Source of the DNA: Cypionkella sp. | GTDB lineage: Bacteria > Pseudomonadota > Alphaproteobacteria > Rhodobacterales > Rhodobacteraceae | DNA: 39,151 nt | Reading direction: 5' to 3' | Assembly (NCBI GenBank): GCA_023255415.1 | Contig: JALRIN010000028.1 | Span: 1-39,151 of the forward strand | Shown: positions 15,449 through 23,332 of the stretch, piece by piece | How the letters are laid out: each line of letters begins with the position of its first letter | How positions within the stretch are numbered: position 1 is the stretch's first letter | The notes under the pieces: generated by a model | Told to the model about the DNA's origin: nothing | Databases searched by the model: none | The model's input: only the letters and a program-made list of their open reading frames with translations | Position numbers and translations under genes: made by a program

Positions 15449-16468
15449 TCAGACCCTTAGCGTGGCGTTATGCTCGGCAAAAACAGCATCATAGCCAAAC
15501 AGTGCTGCCGAGCCGCCGGTGTGCAAGAACACCACCCGCTCGCCCTTTTTGAACCGGCCCTTGCGGCAATAGTCGATCAGGCCAGCCGCCGCCTTGCCGG
15601 AATAGACCGGATCAAGCAAAATCGCCTCTAGCTCGGCAAACATCCGAATGGCCTCCAGCGTATCGGCGCGCGGAATACCGTAGCCTGCGCCGACATAGCT
15701 GGTGTCGGCGATCACATCGCCGCGTTTCACCACATCAGGGCAGCCCAGCTTTTCGGCGGTTTTCAGCGCCAGATTGAAGACGTTTTCCTCTTGCTTGTCC
15801 TTGGGCGCCCGAACGCCCATGCCCAGCAGCGGAATGCCCGCATTGATCGCTTTCAGACCGGTGATCAGGCCTGCCTGAGTGCCCGCACTGCCTGTCGCCG
15901 TGACCAGATGGTCAATCACCAAGCCGCGATCATTGGCTTGCGAGACCAACTCGAAGGCGCAATTGACATAGCCAAGCGCGCCAGTGGCATTCGACCCACC
16001 ACCAGGAATGATGTAAACCTTGCGCCCCTGCGCGCGCAGATCGGCCGCAACAGCCTCCATCTCGGCGGCCATATCGGCACCGCCCGCGCGTTTCGAGGTG
16101 GTCGCCCCATGCAGATGATCCAGCAGCACGTTGCCGTTGCCGTTGTAATTGGCGTCATTTGATCCGGTGCGGTCTTCCAGCAGAATATGGCAGCCCATGC
16201 CAAGTTTTGCTGCAAAAGCTGCAGTTTGGCGCGCGTGGTTGGATTGGGTTGCCCCTTGGGTCATCACGGTATCCGCGCCCATCGCCTGCGCTTCGGCCAT
16301 CAGAAACTCTAGCTTACGGGTCTTGTTGCCACCCGTCGATAGCCCGGTGCAATCGTCGCGCTTGATCCAGATTTCCGGCCCGCCCAACTCTTTCGAAAGC
16401 CGGTCAAGCTTTTCCAAAGGCGTCGGTAGATGGGCCAAGAAAACACGTGGGAAACGAGCGAGATGCAT
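15449..16468 (-). CDS. cuyA: CuyA, L-cysteate sulfo-lyase (PLP-dependent)
   Basis: CuyA converts L-cysteate to pyruvate, ammonia and sulfite. It belongs to the ACC deaminase/D-cysteine desulfhydrase family. The 339-residue protein has the PLP lysine Lys49 in GGNKTRKLEF, TQGATQSNHARQTAAFAAKLG, IIPGGGSNATGALGYVNC, the glycine-rich TATGSAGTQAGL phosphate loop, and LDPVYSGKAAAGL. D-cysteine desulfhydrase is the main alternative; the TauABC, HpsN-like and racemase neighbours favour cysteate. The start at 16468 has AAAGGAC upstream; a longer frame to 16516 lacks support. It is the first gene of the operon, divergent from a LysR gene. Confidence 0.82.
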   Translation of the reverse strand: MHLARFPRVFLAHLPTPLEKLDRLSKELGGPEIWIKRDDCTGLSTGGNKTRKLEFLMAEAQAMGADTVMTQGATQSNHARQTAAFAAKLGMGCHILLEDRTGSNDANYNGNGNVLLDHLHGATTSKRAGGADMAAEMEAVAADLRAQGRKVYIIPGGGSNATGALGYVNCAFELVSQANDRGLVIDHLVTATGSAGTQAGLITGLKAINAGIPLLGMGVRAPKDKQEENVFNLALKTAEKLGCPDVVKRGDVIADTSYVGAGYGIPRADTLEAIRMFAELEAILLDPVYSGKAAAGLIDYCRKGRFKKGERVVFLHTGGSAALFGYDAVFAEHNATLRV

Positions 16469-16489
16469 TGGCGACGTCCTTTTGTTAAC

Positions 16490-16566
16490 TTGCATCCCGC
16501 AACTATTGATCCACATCGGTTTCTTTACAAATGCGAAATAGTTGAACCATATTGCATAAGATGCAA
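16490..16566. promoter_or_regulatory. LysR-type operators in the cuyA-lysR divergent promoter
   Basis: Two related dyads fill this gap: TTGCATCCCGCAA at 16490-16502 and the perfect palindrome TTGCATAAGATGCAA at 16552-16566. Both contain a T-N11-A core as expected for LysR-family sites. They lie 50-62 bp apart on the same face or nearly so. The second is 17 bp before the lysR ATG, suggesting autorepression; the first is 21 bp before the cuyA ATG. Confidence 0.6.
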
Positions 16567-16583
16567 GTTAGCGGGGCAGGGCG

Positions 16584-17492
16584 ATGCGATTAGAATGGTT
16601 GGAAGATATTCTTGCGATTGCCGAAACTGGATCTTTCAGCGGCGCTGCCGAGCGCAGGCGGCTGACGCAATCAGCGTTTTCGCGCCGCGTGCACCATATC
16701 GAGGCGTTTATCGGTGTAGAGCTGTTTGATCGAAGCCACAAACCGGTGCAACTGCGCCCCACAACGCTGGCGCAAAGCGGGCAGATCGAACAGATCGCAG
16801 CCGCCTTGCGGCAATTGATCGTCGATCTGCGCCGCGGTGACCGCATCGCCAGCAATCGCATTGTGATCGCCAGCCAGCATTCGCTGACAACCTCGCTGAC
16901 CCCGCAGATCATTCAGAATATGAGCAAAGAAGACAGCAATGTGCATGTGCGGGTGCGCTCGGCCAATCGTGATGAATGCTTGGCGTTGTTGCTGTCGCGC
17001 CAGGCCGATATTGCGATTTTGTACCGGCTGCTGGATGAGGCTAACGAGCTTTCGGGCGATTTTATCGAAGCGATCGAGTTTGGGTCAGACCACCTGATCC
17101 CGGTTTTTGCCGAGGATTTGACCGCGCGTTTTACCGCCGGATTGGCCGCAGATCTGCTTTATATCGCCTATCCCGCCGATGTGTTTCTGGGCGAGGTGAT
17201 GGCGCGTAAGATATTGCCCTTGGTGCAGCCGGCGATGCGCACGCTGGCCAAGGCCGAAACCGCGCTGACGCTGGCGGCGCTGGAAATGGCGGCGGTGGGG
17301 GTTGGGGTGGCTTGGGTGCCAAAATCGCTGGCACAAGAGCGATTACAGGCGGGCCGCTTGTTTGATCTGTCGTCGCTTCTGCCAAGTTGCGAATTGCAGG
17401 TGCGCGCTGTGCGTATTCAGGGCAAAGCCAGCACCGCCGAGGCGGCTCTTTGGGCGAAGTTGCTTGCCTTGGGATTAAAGCGCTCTGCATAA
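16584..17492 (+). CDS. LysR-family regulator of the cysteate/sulfonate operon (CuyR-like)
   Basis: A 302-residue LysR-type transcriptional regulator. The N-terminal winged helix-turn-helix spans about residues 3-60 (LAIAETGSFSGAAERRRLTQ, then SAFSRRVHHIEAFIGVELFD). A substrate-binding domain follows from about 90. It is divergent from cuyA with a 115-bp gap that carries two dyad operators. By position it should sense a sulfonate such as cysteate and activate the operon; cuyR next to cuyA in roseobacters is the recalled precedent. The start at 16584 is preceded by a GGGCAGGGCG purine-rich stretch. Confidence 0.85.
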   Translation: MRLEWLEDILAIAETGSFSGAAERRRLTQSAFSRRVHHIEAFIGVELFDRSHKPVQLRPTTLAQSGQIEQIAAALRQLIVDLRRGDRIASNRIVIASQHSLTTSLTPQIIQNMSKEDSNVHVRVRSANRDECLALLLSRQADIAILYRLLDEANELSGDFIEAIEFGSDHLIPVFAEDLTARFTAGLAADLLYIAYPADVFLGEVMARKILPLVQPAMRTLAKAETALTLAALEMAAVGVGVAWVPKSLAQERLQAGRLFDLSSLLPSCELQVRAVRIQGKASTAEAALWAKLLALGLKRSA

Positions 17493-17630
17493 AGCGCGCG
17501 AAGCCTGCAGGCGGAAAACCTGCGTCGGTCAAGCATATGGGCCCAGATTAAAATTAGTCTTGGCGCCTTTGGTTCTTGCAATTTTACAAAGCAGAAATAC
17601 GCCCGTGTTGCGATAAAGCTCTGATCTGCA

Positions 17631-17656
17631 CGCTTGGTCTGGTCACCAGACAAGCG
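17631..17656. repeat. Strong inverted repeat upstream of the DCC-family gene
   Basis: CGCTTG-g-TCTGGT-c-ACCAGA-CAAGCG forms a 12-bp dyad with one bulged base, ending 36 bp before the DCC gene ATG. No T-run follows, so it is not an obvious terminator for the upstream lysR gene. It could be an operator or an RNA hairpin in the 5' leader. Confidence 0.5.
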
Positions 17657-17692
17657 ATTGGACTTTGGGCCAAACAGACCTAGCTCTGGCAG

Positions 17693-18088
17693 ATGAAAAA
17701 CACCCAAACCGCTGTTCTTTACAACGCCAACTGTCCTGTCTGTAATTTCGAGATACAGCATTACGCCCGCTATGCAAGCGAAGCGGGGCTGCCGATCCGC
17801 TTTGACGATCTGAATTCGGAGGCACGGCTGCAATGGGGACTAGAGGCCGATGCGGCGGCCAAGCGGCTTTATGTGCTGCATGACGGCGCGCTTAGCTCTG
17901 GCATTCCGGGGTTTCTGGTGCTTTGGGCGCAGATGCCGCGCTATCGGCGGCTGGCGTGGTTTGTGGGCTTGCTAGGGGTGTTTCAGATCGCGTGTCTGAT
18001 CTATGATCACGCGCTTGCGCCACTGATCTACCGACTGCACCTGCGACGTTTGCGCAAATCGACCATCCAAGCGAAGGCCGGATCGTGA
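17693..18088 (+). CDS. DCC-family (DUF393) thiol-disulfide protein
   Basis: A 131-residue protein of the DCC family, predicted thiol-disulfide oxidoreductases. The motif YNANCPVCNFEIQHYARYA near the N-terminus carries the CxxC pair (Cys14, Cys17). A single hydrophobic segment (WFVGLLGVFQIACLIYDHAL, about 86-105) suggests membrane attachment. Its stop overlaps the GTG start of the next gene (GTGA), so the pair is co-translated. No clear ribosome-binding site precedes the ATG. The biochemical role is not established. Confidence 0.8.
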   Translation: MKNTQTAVLYNANCPVCNFEIQHYARYASEAGLPIRFDDLNSEARLQWGLEADAAAKRLYVLHDGALSSGIPGFLVLWAQMPRYRRLAWFVGLLGVFQIACLIYDHALAPLIYRLHLRRLRKSTIQAKAGS

Positions 18089-19428
18089 GTGATGATATGC
18101 CACCAAAGCAAAACGGACTTGCGGTGCCAAGTGGGCGTGGCGCGCGGTTTTTGCAGTTTGGCCGCATCGCCTCGGGCATCATGGGCGGTGTGGCGGCGGG
18201 GGGCCTGCGGTCTTTGGCCAATGGCAAGCGTCCCGATCTGGCCGAGCTTTTATTCACCCCAGCCAATACCCTGCGCCTGACCGATGGGCTGTCGCATCTG
18301 CGCGGAGCGGCGTTGAAACTTGGGCAAATGCTGTCGATGGACACAGGGCTTGTTTTGCCCGAAGAGGTGACAGCCCTTTTAAGCCGGATGCGCGATGACG
18401 CCCGCCATATGCCGCCCAAACAGCTGCAGACCACGCTGAACGCCGAATGGGGGCCGGGCTGGTACGGCCGCTTTGCGCGGTTTGATCTGCGCCCTTTTGC
18501 GGCCGCCTCGATTGGGCAGGTGCATCGCGCAGTGACGCGCGACGGCCAAGATCTTGCGATCAAAGTGCAATATCCCGGGGTGCGCGCCAGCATCGACAGC
18601 GATGTCGACAATATGGCCACGCTGCTGCGTCTGCCTGGGCTGGTGCCGCGCGGGATGGATCTTGCGCCGCTGCTGGCAGAGGCCAAGCGCCAACTGCACG
18701 CCGAGGCCGATTATCTGGCCGAGGCGCAGCATTTGTCCCGCTTTGGCACTTTGCTGCAAGGGTCCGAGGTTTTCACCCTGCCCAAGCTGCATCCAGACCT
18801 GTGCACGCCGCAGGTCTTGGCGATGAGCTATCTGCCAAGCGCGCCGCTGGACACATTGACAAGCGCTCCGCAGGCGCTGCGCGATCGTGTGGCGGCGGCG
18901 CTGATTGATCTGGTGCTGCGCGAACTTTTTGTCTTTGGCGCGATGCAGACCGATCCTAACCTTGCCAACTATCGTTATGATGCCACCTCTGGCCGGATTG
19001 TGCTGCTGGATTTTGGCGCGGTGCAGCCGATTGCGCCTGCGCTTGCGGCCGACTTTCGTGCGCTTGCCCGTGTGGCGCTGACCGGCGAGGCTGATGCCAC
19101 GCGCGCCGCCATGCTGCGCATCGGCTATTTCAGCCAAGCCACCGCCCCGCAGCACCAAGCGCTGATCGAAGCGATGTTTGAAACCGCGATGGCGCCGCTG
19201 CGCCAGGATCAGCCGTTTGATTTTGGCCAAAGCGATCTGCTGGAGCGTCTGCGCGACATGGGGCTTGCGATTGGGCGTGACCGCGAGCTGGCACATGTGC
19301 CCCCTGCTGCCACGCTGTTTTTGCACCGCAAGATTGGCGGCATGTATCTGATGGCGGCCAAGTTAAAGGCCCGCGTCGCGCTGCGCCCGCTGCTGGAGGC
19401 TTATTGTCTTGATACTGCTGACACATAG
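18085..19428 (+). CDS. ABC1/UbiB-family atypical kinase
   Basis: A 447-residue ABC1/ADCK/UbiB-family protein, linked in other organisms to quinone biosynthesis and lipid homeostasis. Family motifs are in order: KxGQ in ALKLGQMLSMD (about 76-86), the Ala-rich loop AAASIGQVH, the Lys in LAIKVQYPGV, the Glu in EADYLAEA, the catalytic loop QTDPNLANYR, and LLDFGAV. The GTG start at 18085 overlaps the DCC-gene stop. The close pairing with the DCC gene suggests a shared role at the membrane. It is not necessarily the main UbiB. Confidence 0.87.
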   Translation: MSDDMPPKQNGLAVPSGRGARFLQFGRIASGIMGGVAAGGLRSLANGKRPDLAELLFTPANTLRLTDGLSHLRGAALKLGQMLSMDTGLVLPEEVTALLSRMRDDARHMPPKQLQTTLNAEWGPGWYGRFARFDLRPFAAASIGQVHRAVTRDGQDLAIKVQYPGVRASIDSDVDNMATLLRLPGLVPRGMDLAPLLAEAKRQLHAEADYLAEAQHLSRFGTLLQGSEVFTLPKLHPDLCTPQVLAMSYLPSAPLDTLTSAPQALRDRVAAALIDLVLRELFVFGAMQTDPNLANYRYDATSGRIVLLDFGAVQPIAPALAADFRALARVALTGEADATRAAMLRIGYFSQATAPQHQALIEAMFETAMAPLRQDQPFDFGQSDLLERLRDMGLAIGRDRELAHVPPAATLFLHRKIGGMYLMAAKLKARVALRPLLEAYCLDTADT

Positions 19429-19579
19429 GGTCAGCGGCCTGTCTTGAAAAACTAGATGGCCTTTGACGGTAAGCCTTTGCACCACCGAGCCATGCTTAGG
19501 CTGATAACACCGCCCCAAAAAGCAAATAGAAAACCGGGATGTATCTGCGACTGGCCATTTTCAGACAGAATGGTTTTCG

Positions 19580-21115
19580 CTAAAATAATGACAGTTGTTT
19601 GTCCTGATCCAAGGCGGGTGTTTTCTTTCGGCTTGAAGCAGTTTTTCGGCTGCCCAATTTAACAAAAACGGCCTTGGCGGCGACTTCAAAGTTCGGTTGA
19701 TTTCGAACCTCAAAAATCTTTTGTTTTGCGATCTTTGCTGAAACGGCTTGATCCACAATTGGTTGGGGATAATCCTTTCCAAGCGTGAAAGTATGATTGT
19801 CAAGCAACGACTGTTTCCACTTCCATGGCTCGTGAATGAATTCATTCGGAACATGCTTTAGTTCGGGCAACCACTTTCGAATAAAGCTGCCGTTTGGGTC
19901 CTGTTCGTAAATTTGCTTGATCGGATTATAAACCCGCAGGGTGTTAATGCCGGTCACACCCGATTGCATTTGTAACTGGCTGTAGTGAATTCCCGGTTCG
20001 TAATCAGTGAAAAGCTTGGCCAAATGCGCCCCAGTCACACGCCAATCAAGCCACAATTGATAACTGGCAAAACTAACCAACATCGCCCGCATGCGAAAGG
20101 TGATCCAGCCCTCTGCGGTCAGATTGCGCATGCAGGCGTCCACAAAGGGAAAACCCGTCTGACCACGCGTCCAAGCTTGAAAATACGCCGCGTTGTGCTC
20201 ATCTTTGCGCAGCGCCTCAAAGGCGGGATGCATGCAATGGGTCTCAATTTCGGGCTGATCCTCGATTTTTTGGATAAAATGGCAACGCCACGCCAAGCGT
20301 GCGGAAAATGCAGTCAGATTGCGTCCAAAGCTTTGCAGTTCTTCGGCAGATAACTGCGACCGGCGTTTTGTAACCGATTGGGAAACCTCACGAACAGACA
20401 GCGTGCCCCATGCAAGATGCGCGGACAAACGCGAACAGTGGACTTCGGATAAATCGGGTGCCGAGATATGGTAAAGATAGGCGCGCGATCGGTGATTTAA
20501 AAAACTGCTTAGATCAGCGACGGCCTGCCTGCGCCCGCCCTTTTGAACTTTGCCGATCGGCGCAGTGCAAAACAGCGGAGCATTTTTTTCAGGAAGCCTA
20601 TCTGAATTGCATGACGGCACGGCAACCAATCTCTTTGGTTTTGGCAGGATCTTTTCAGCCATACGGGTATTGCGAATTTTAGACCATTCATCGCGACTGC
20701 GCAAAGACCTGACAACGCCGTTTGAAGGCGACTGATGCAGCGTTATGCTGATATTTTGGCATAGTTTCTGAACCGCAATGTCTCTTTGATAGGTCCAAAG
20801 GTTGCATGTTTCTTCATGCGCATAAAGATCTGTTACGTGATGATCTGAATGAAGTTTTCTTATAACCTCGCAAGCATCACCAATCCGCAAAATCAGGTTT
20901 TGGCCCAATTCGGTCAAAGCTCTGTCCAGGTCAAAAAGGCAATCATGGATAAAATGCCAATGACGACGCGACGCAAAGGGTTGCTTCCAATATTCAGGCT
21001 CGACAATATAAAGCGGTATAATGGGGGCATTTGATTGCGAAGCTAACAATAATGGGCGATGATCATGAACCCGAAGATCGCGCTTGAACCAAACTATGCG
21101 GGGCGCTTGAGTCAT
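19580..21115 (-). CDS. Photolyase/cryptochrome-family flavoprotein, atypical C-terminal FAD region
   Basis: A 511-residue protein. The N-terminal photolyase domain starts IVWFKRDLRVHDHRPLLLA; the C-terminal FAD domain includes LSAHLAWGTLSVREV, WTRGQTGFPFVDACMRNL and IRKWLPELKHVPNEFIHEPW. It should bind FAD and either repair UV pyrimidine dimers or sense blue light. The segment where classical class I enzymes have a DLAANNGGWQWAAS-like motif here reads DYEPGIHYSQLQMQSGV, so it belongs to a different subgroup. A basic tail ends the protein. Base composition is more AT-rich than the flanking genes. It is convergent with the ABC1 gene. Confidence 0.85.
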   Translation of the reverse strand: MTQAPRIVWFKRDLRVHDHRPLLLASQSNAPIIPLYIVEPEYWKQPFASRRHWHFIHDCLFDLDRALTELGQNLILRIGDACEVIRKLHSDHHVTDLYAHEETCNLWTYQRDIAVQKLCQNISITLHQSPSNGVVRSLRSRDEWSKIRNTRMAEKILPKPKRLVAVPSCNSDRLPEKNAPLFCTAPIGKVQKGGRRQAVADLSSFLNHRSRAYLYHISAPDLSEVHCSRLSAHLAWGTLSVREVSQSVTKRRSQLSAEELQSFGRNLTAFSARLAWRCHFIQKIEDQPEIETHCMHPAFEALRKDEHNAAYFQAWTRGQTGFPFVDACMRNLTAEGWITFRMRAMLVSFASYQLWLDWRVTGAHLAKLFTDYEPGIHYSQLQMQSGVTGINTLRVYNPIKQIYEQDPNGSFIRKWLPELKHVPNEFIHEPWKWKQSLLDNHTFTLGKDYPQPIVDQAVSAKIAKQKIFEVRNQPNFEVAAKAVFVKLGSRKTASSRKKTPALDQDKQLSLF

Positions 21116-21606
21116 AGGATTTAGATCTCTTTCAAAAGAACAGGCAAAGTTACAAAAGTCTTACGTCTAGGTTTGCGCATTAAGGGTTTACTCTGTTTTT
21201 TGTCGAAGGCGTATTTTACTATTAGATGGAAAGTCTCTTTTTCTGCCACACACGCATTTGCATAAGATCGCCTATTTTTTCGCAATGAGTTTGCTGATAT
21301 TTTCGTAAGGCGTTTAGGTAGTCGGAAGCAAAATAAAGGCAAGCGCAGCCGGCGCGATGCCCTGACCTCGCCAGATCGGCAGCGGTCTGTGCTTTCAATT
21401 TTGCCGCAATTAGCAGGCCAAGATCTGGGTGTAAGGCGGTCAATTCAAACCAAGCCGCCGGGGGAGCGGCTTAAAAAAACCACATGCCGCAGCGTCACCG
21501 AGACGGGCGCTTTATCCGCCGCGCTTGCGTAACATGGATCAGTGCCGACCCCACCCTGATGCGCGACAGTTTGATGCGCGACAGTTTTTAAAAAGAGAGA
21601 AAGCTT
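21116..21606. other. AT-richer intergenic region between photolyase and PRC-barrel genes
   Basis: This 491-bp gap separates two divergent genes. A 73-codon minus-strand frame (21222-21443, TTG start) has no recognisable domain and no good ribosome-binding site. A GC-rich hairpin AAGCCGC/GCGGCTT lies at 21452-21472, followed by a run of seven A on the plus strand, so it is not a plus-strand terminator. A 15-bp tandem duplication sits at 21557-21586. No convincing gene or RNA was recognised. Confidence 0.5.
21557..21586. repeat. Perfect 15-bp tandem duplication upstream of the PRC-barrel gene
   Basis: TGATGCGCGACAGTT occurs twice head to tail without a mismatch. It ends 20 bp before the ATG of the PRC-barrel gene, in the probable leader or promoter. 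It may be a recent slippage event or a duplicated binding site. Confidence 0.75.
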
Positions 21607-22374
21607 ATGTTGATTGATGTCTCGGAGCTGAAGGGATCTAAGATTGCTACAACCGATGGCCGTCTTGGCACTGTCACAGAGTTTCATTTCGATGACGAAA
21701 GCTGGACGCTACACTGGATCGTTGTTGGCATAGGCACTTGGTTGTTTGGCCGCAAAGTGCTGTTGCCGTTCTCGGTTCTGCATCCAGACATCAGTGCGCC
21801 CAGCTTTCCCGGCAGGCTGACGACGGCAAAGGTCAAGGACAGCCCGCTGATCGACACTTATAAGCCGGTCTCGCGCCAGCACGAAGAACGCGTCTACGGC
21901 TATTATAACCTGAGCCCCTATTGGGGCAGTGGCTTTTACATGGGCGGCTATGGCGATTGGAGTGCCGGCATGTCAGAGGCGCATTACGCAGGCGCGCGGC
22001 AGCGCCAGGACAAGCTTGACCGTCTGCGGCATCAAAAAGATGACCAGCATCTGCGCAGCATGGATGCGGTGACTGGCTATAACTTGAATGCCACCGATGG
22101 GGCTATTTGCCATGTCGAGGGGTTTTGGGTTGATGATGAAGATTGGACCATCCAGTTTTTGAACATCGAAACACAGAATTGGTGGCCCGGCAAACATGTC
22201 CTGATCTCGCCACGTTCGGCGCAACAGATCCTTTGGTCTGAAAATCTGGTCAATCTGGACATCGACCGCCAGACCGTAAAGGACAGTCCGGCCTATGATC
22301 CTTCTGCTCCAATTGACGCTGCAGTCGAGGCGCGGATGGCCGGTCATTATATTGCGAAAACCAAAGCGGAATAA
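21607..22374 (+). CDS. Two-domain PRC-barrel protein
   Basis: A 255-residue soluble protein made of two PRC-barrel domains (about 6-85 and 150-235), joined by a Tyr/Gly-rich linker (YGYYNLSPYWGSGFYMGGYG, about 97-116). The two barrels share a matching end, VKDSPLID (76-83) and VKDSPAYD (224-231), a sign of internal duplication. PRC barrels occur in the reaction-centre H subunit PuhA and in the 16S processing factor RimM, but this protein has no membrane helix and is neither. Related proteins are usually hypothetical and often stress-linked. GAGAGAAAG precedes the ATG. Confidence 0.8.
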   Translation: MLIDVSELKGSKIATTDGRLGTVTEFHFDDESWTLHWIVVGIGTWLFGRKVLLPFSVLHPDISAPSFPGRLTTAKVKDSPLIDTYKPVSRQHEERVYGYYNLSPYWGSGFYMGGYGDWSAGMSEAHYAGARQRQDKLDRLRHQKDDQHLRSMDAVTGYNLNATDGAICHVEGFWVDDEDWTIQFLNIETQNWWPGKHVLISPRSAQQILWSENLVNLDIDRQTVKDSPAYDPSAPIDAAVEARMAGHYIAKTKAE

Positions 22375-22415
22375 TCCGGTTGCGCGGCTGGCTTTTGATC
22401 TTTGAGCGCGCCGCT

Positions 22416-22445
22416 GGCCCTTTGCTTGCCGCAGGCGCAAAGGCC
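22416..22445 (+). terminator. Possible terminator hairpin after the PRC-barrel gene
   Basis: GGCCCTTTGC at 22416-22425 pairs with GCAAAGGCC at 22437-22445, with one bulged C. It lies 41 bp after the PRC-barrel stop, but only a weak T-rich tract follows. It could be a factor-assisted terminator. Confidence 0.35.
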
Positions 22446-22537
22446 ATCGCAGTGTTTGGCTTAAATGTTGATTTTCACCCAGAACTGAGCCGGTTTTTTC
22501 ACCGAGAAGTGAGCCACCTCTGATTATGGATTTCGGT

Positions 22538-23332
22538 TCATGCTGGGGTCAAGGGTGGGTTTGTCTCCTTCTTTTTTTGGGCTGCGGCGGCTGAGCTTGC
22601 CTTGAAGCGGAAGCTGTCGTTTCCGGTTTCAAGGATGTGGCAGCGGTGGGTGAGGCGGTCGAGCAGCGCGGTGGTCATCTTTGCGTCGCCGAAGACCGTG
22701 GCCCATTCGCTGAAGCTAAGGTTCGTGGTTATGACGACGCTGGTGCGTTCGTAGAGCTTGCTCAAGAGGTGGAACAGCAGGGCCCCGCCCGATGCGCTGA
22801 AGGGCAGATAGCCAAGTTCATCCAGGATCACGAGGTCGAGCTTGGTCAGGCCTTCCGCGATCTGCCCGGCCTTTCCCTTGGCTTTTTCCTGTTCAAGGGC
22901 GTTGACCAGTTCGATGGTGGAGAAGAAGCGGACTTTCCTGCGGTGATGTTCGATGGCCTGGATGCCGAGGGCGGTGGCAACATGGGTTTTGCCGGTTCCT
23001 GGACCACCGATCAGGACCACTTTCTGGGCACTCTCCATGAACTCGCAGCGGTGCAGGGTCCGGACGGTGGCTTCGTTGATCTCGCTGGCGGCAAAGTCGA
23101 AGCCTGCCAGGTCCTTGTAGGCCGGGAACCGTGCGGACTTCATGTGATAGGCAATCGATCTGACTTCACGCTCCGCCAATTCGGCTTTGAGGAGTTGCGA
23201 CAGCATCGGGATGGCGGCTTCAAAGGCCGGTGCGCCCTGCTCGATCAGATCGGTCACGGCTTGGGCCATGCCATACATTTTGAGGCTGCGCAGCATGATG
23301 ACCACGGCGCCGGCGGCTGGATCATGACGCAT
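22538..23332 (-). CDS. istB: IstB, IS21 helper ATPase
   Basis: A 264-residue AAA+ ATPase related to DnaC that assists the IstA transposase in target selection. It has Walker A GGPGTGKTH, Walker B LVILDELGYLPF, sensor ITTNLSFSEWATVFGD and the family C-terminal RLTHRCHILE. The start at 23332 overlaps the istA stop by 11 bp, the usual istA-istB arrangement; longer frames run into istA. The gene is intact. Confidence 0.93.
   Translation of the reverse strand: MRHDPAAGAVVIMLRSLKMYGMAQAVTDLIEQGAPAFEAAIPMLSQLLKAELAEREVRSIAYHMKSARFPAYKDLAGFDFAASEINEATVRTLHRCEFMESAQKVVLIGGPGTGKTHVATALGIQAIEHHRRKVRFFSTIELVNALEQEKAKGKAGQIAEGLTKLDLVILDELGYLPFSASGGALLFHLLSKLYERTSVVITTNLSFSEWATVFGDAKMTTALLDRLTHRCHILETGNDSFRFKASSAAAAQKKKETNPPLTPA

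Noticed and set aside
21222..21443. A 73-codon minus-strand frame beside the photolyase gene
   Set aside because: It needs a TTG start, has no ribosome-binding site and no recognisable domain; kept only as a remark on the intergenic region.
21452..21472. Hairpin AAGCCGC/GCGGCTT as a terminator
   Set aside because: On the plus strand it is followed by A residues and on the minus strand by no T-run, so it does not fit a terminator in either direction.
21516..21539. RpoE-type (TGATCC) promoter on the minus strand upstream of the photolyase
   Set aside because: The spacing to the nearest TAAAG is about 21 bp, longer than the usual 17-18, and it lies more than 400 bp from the gene.
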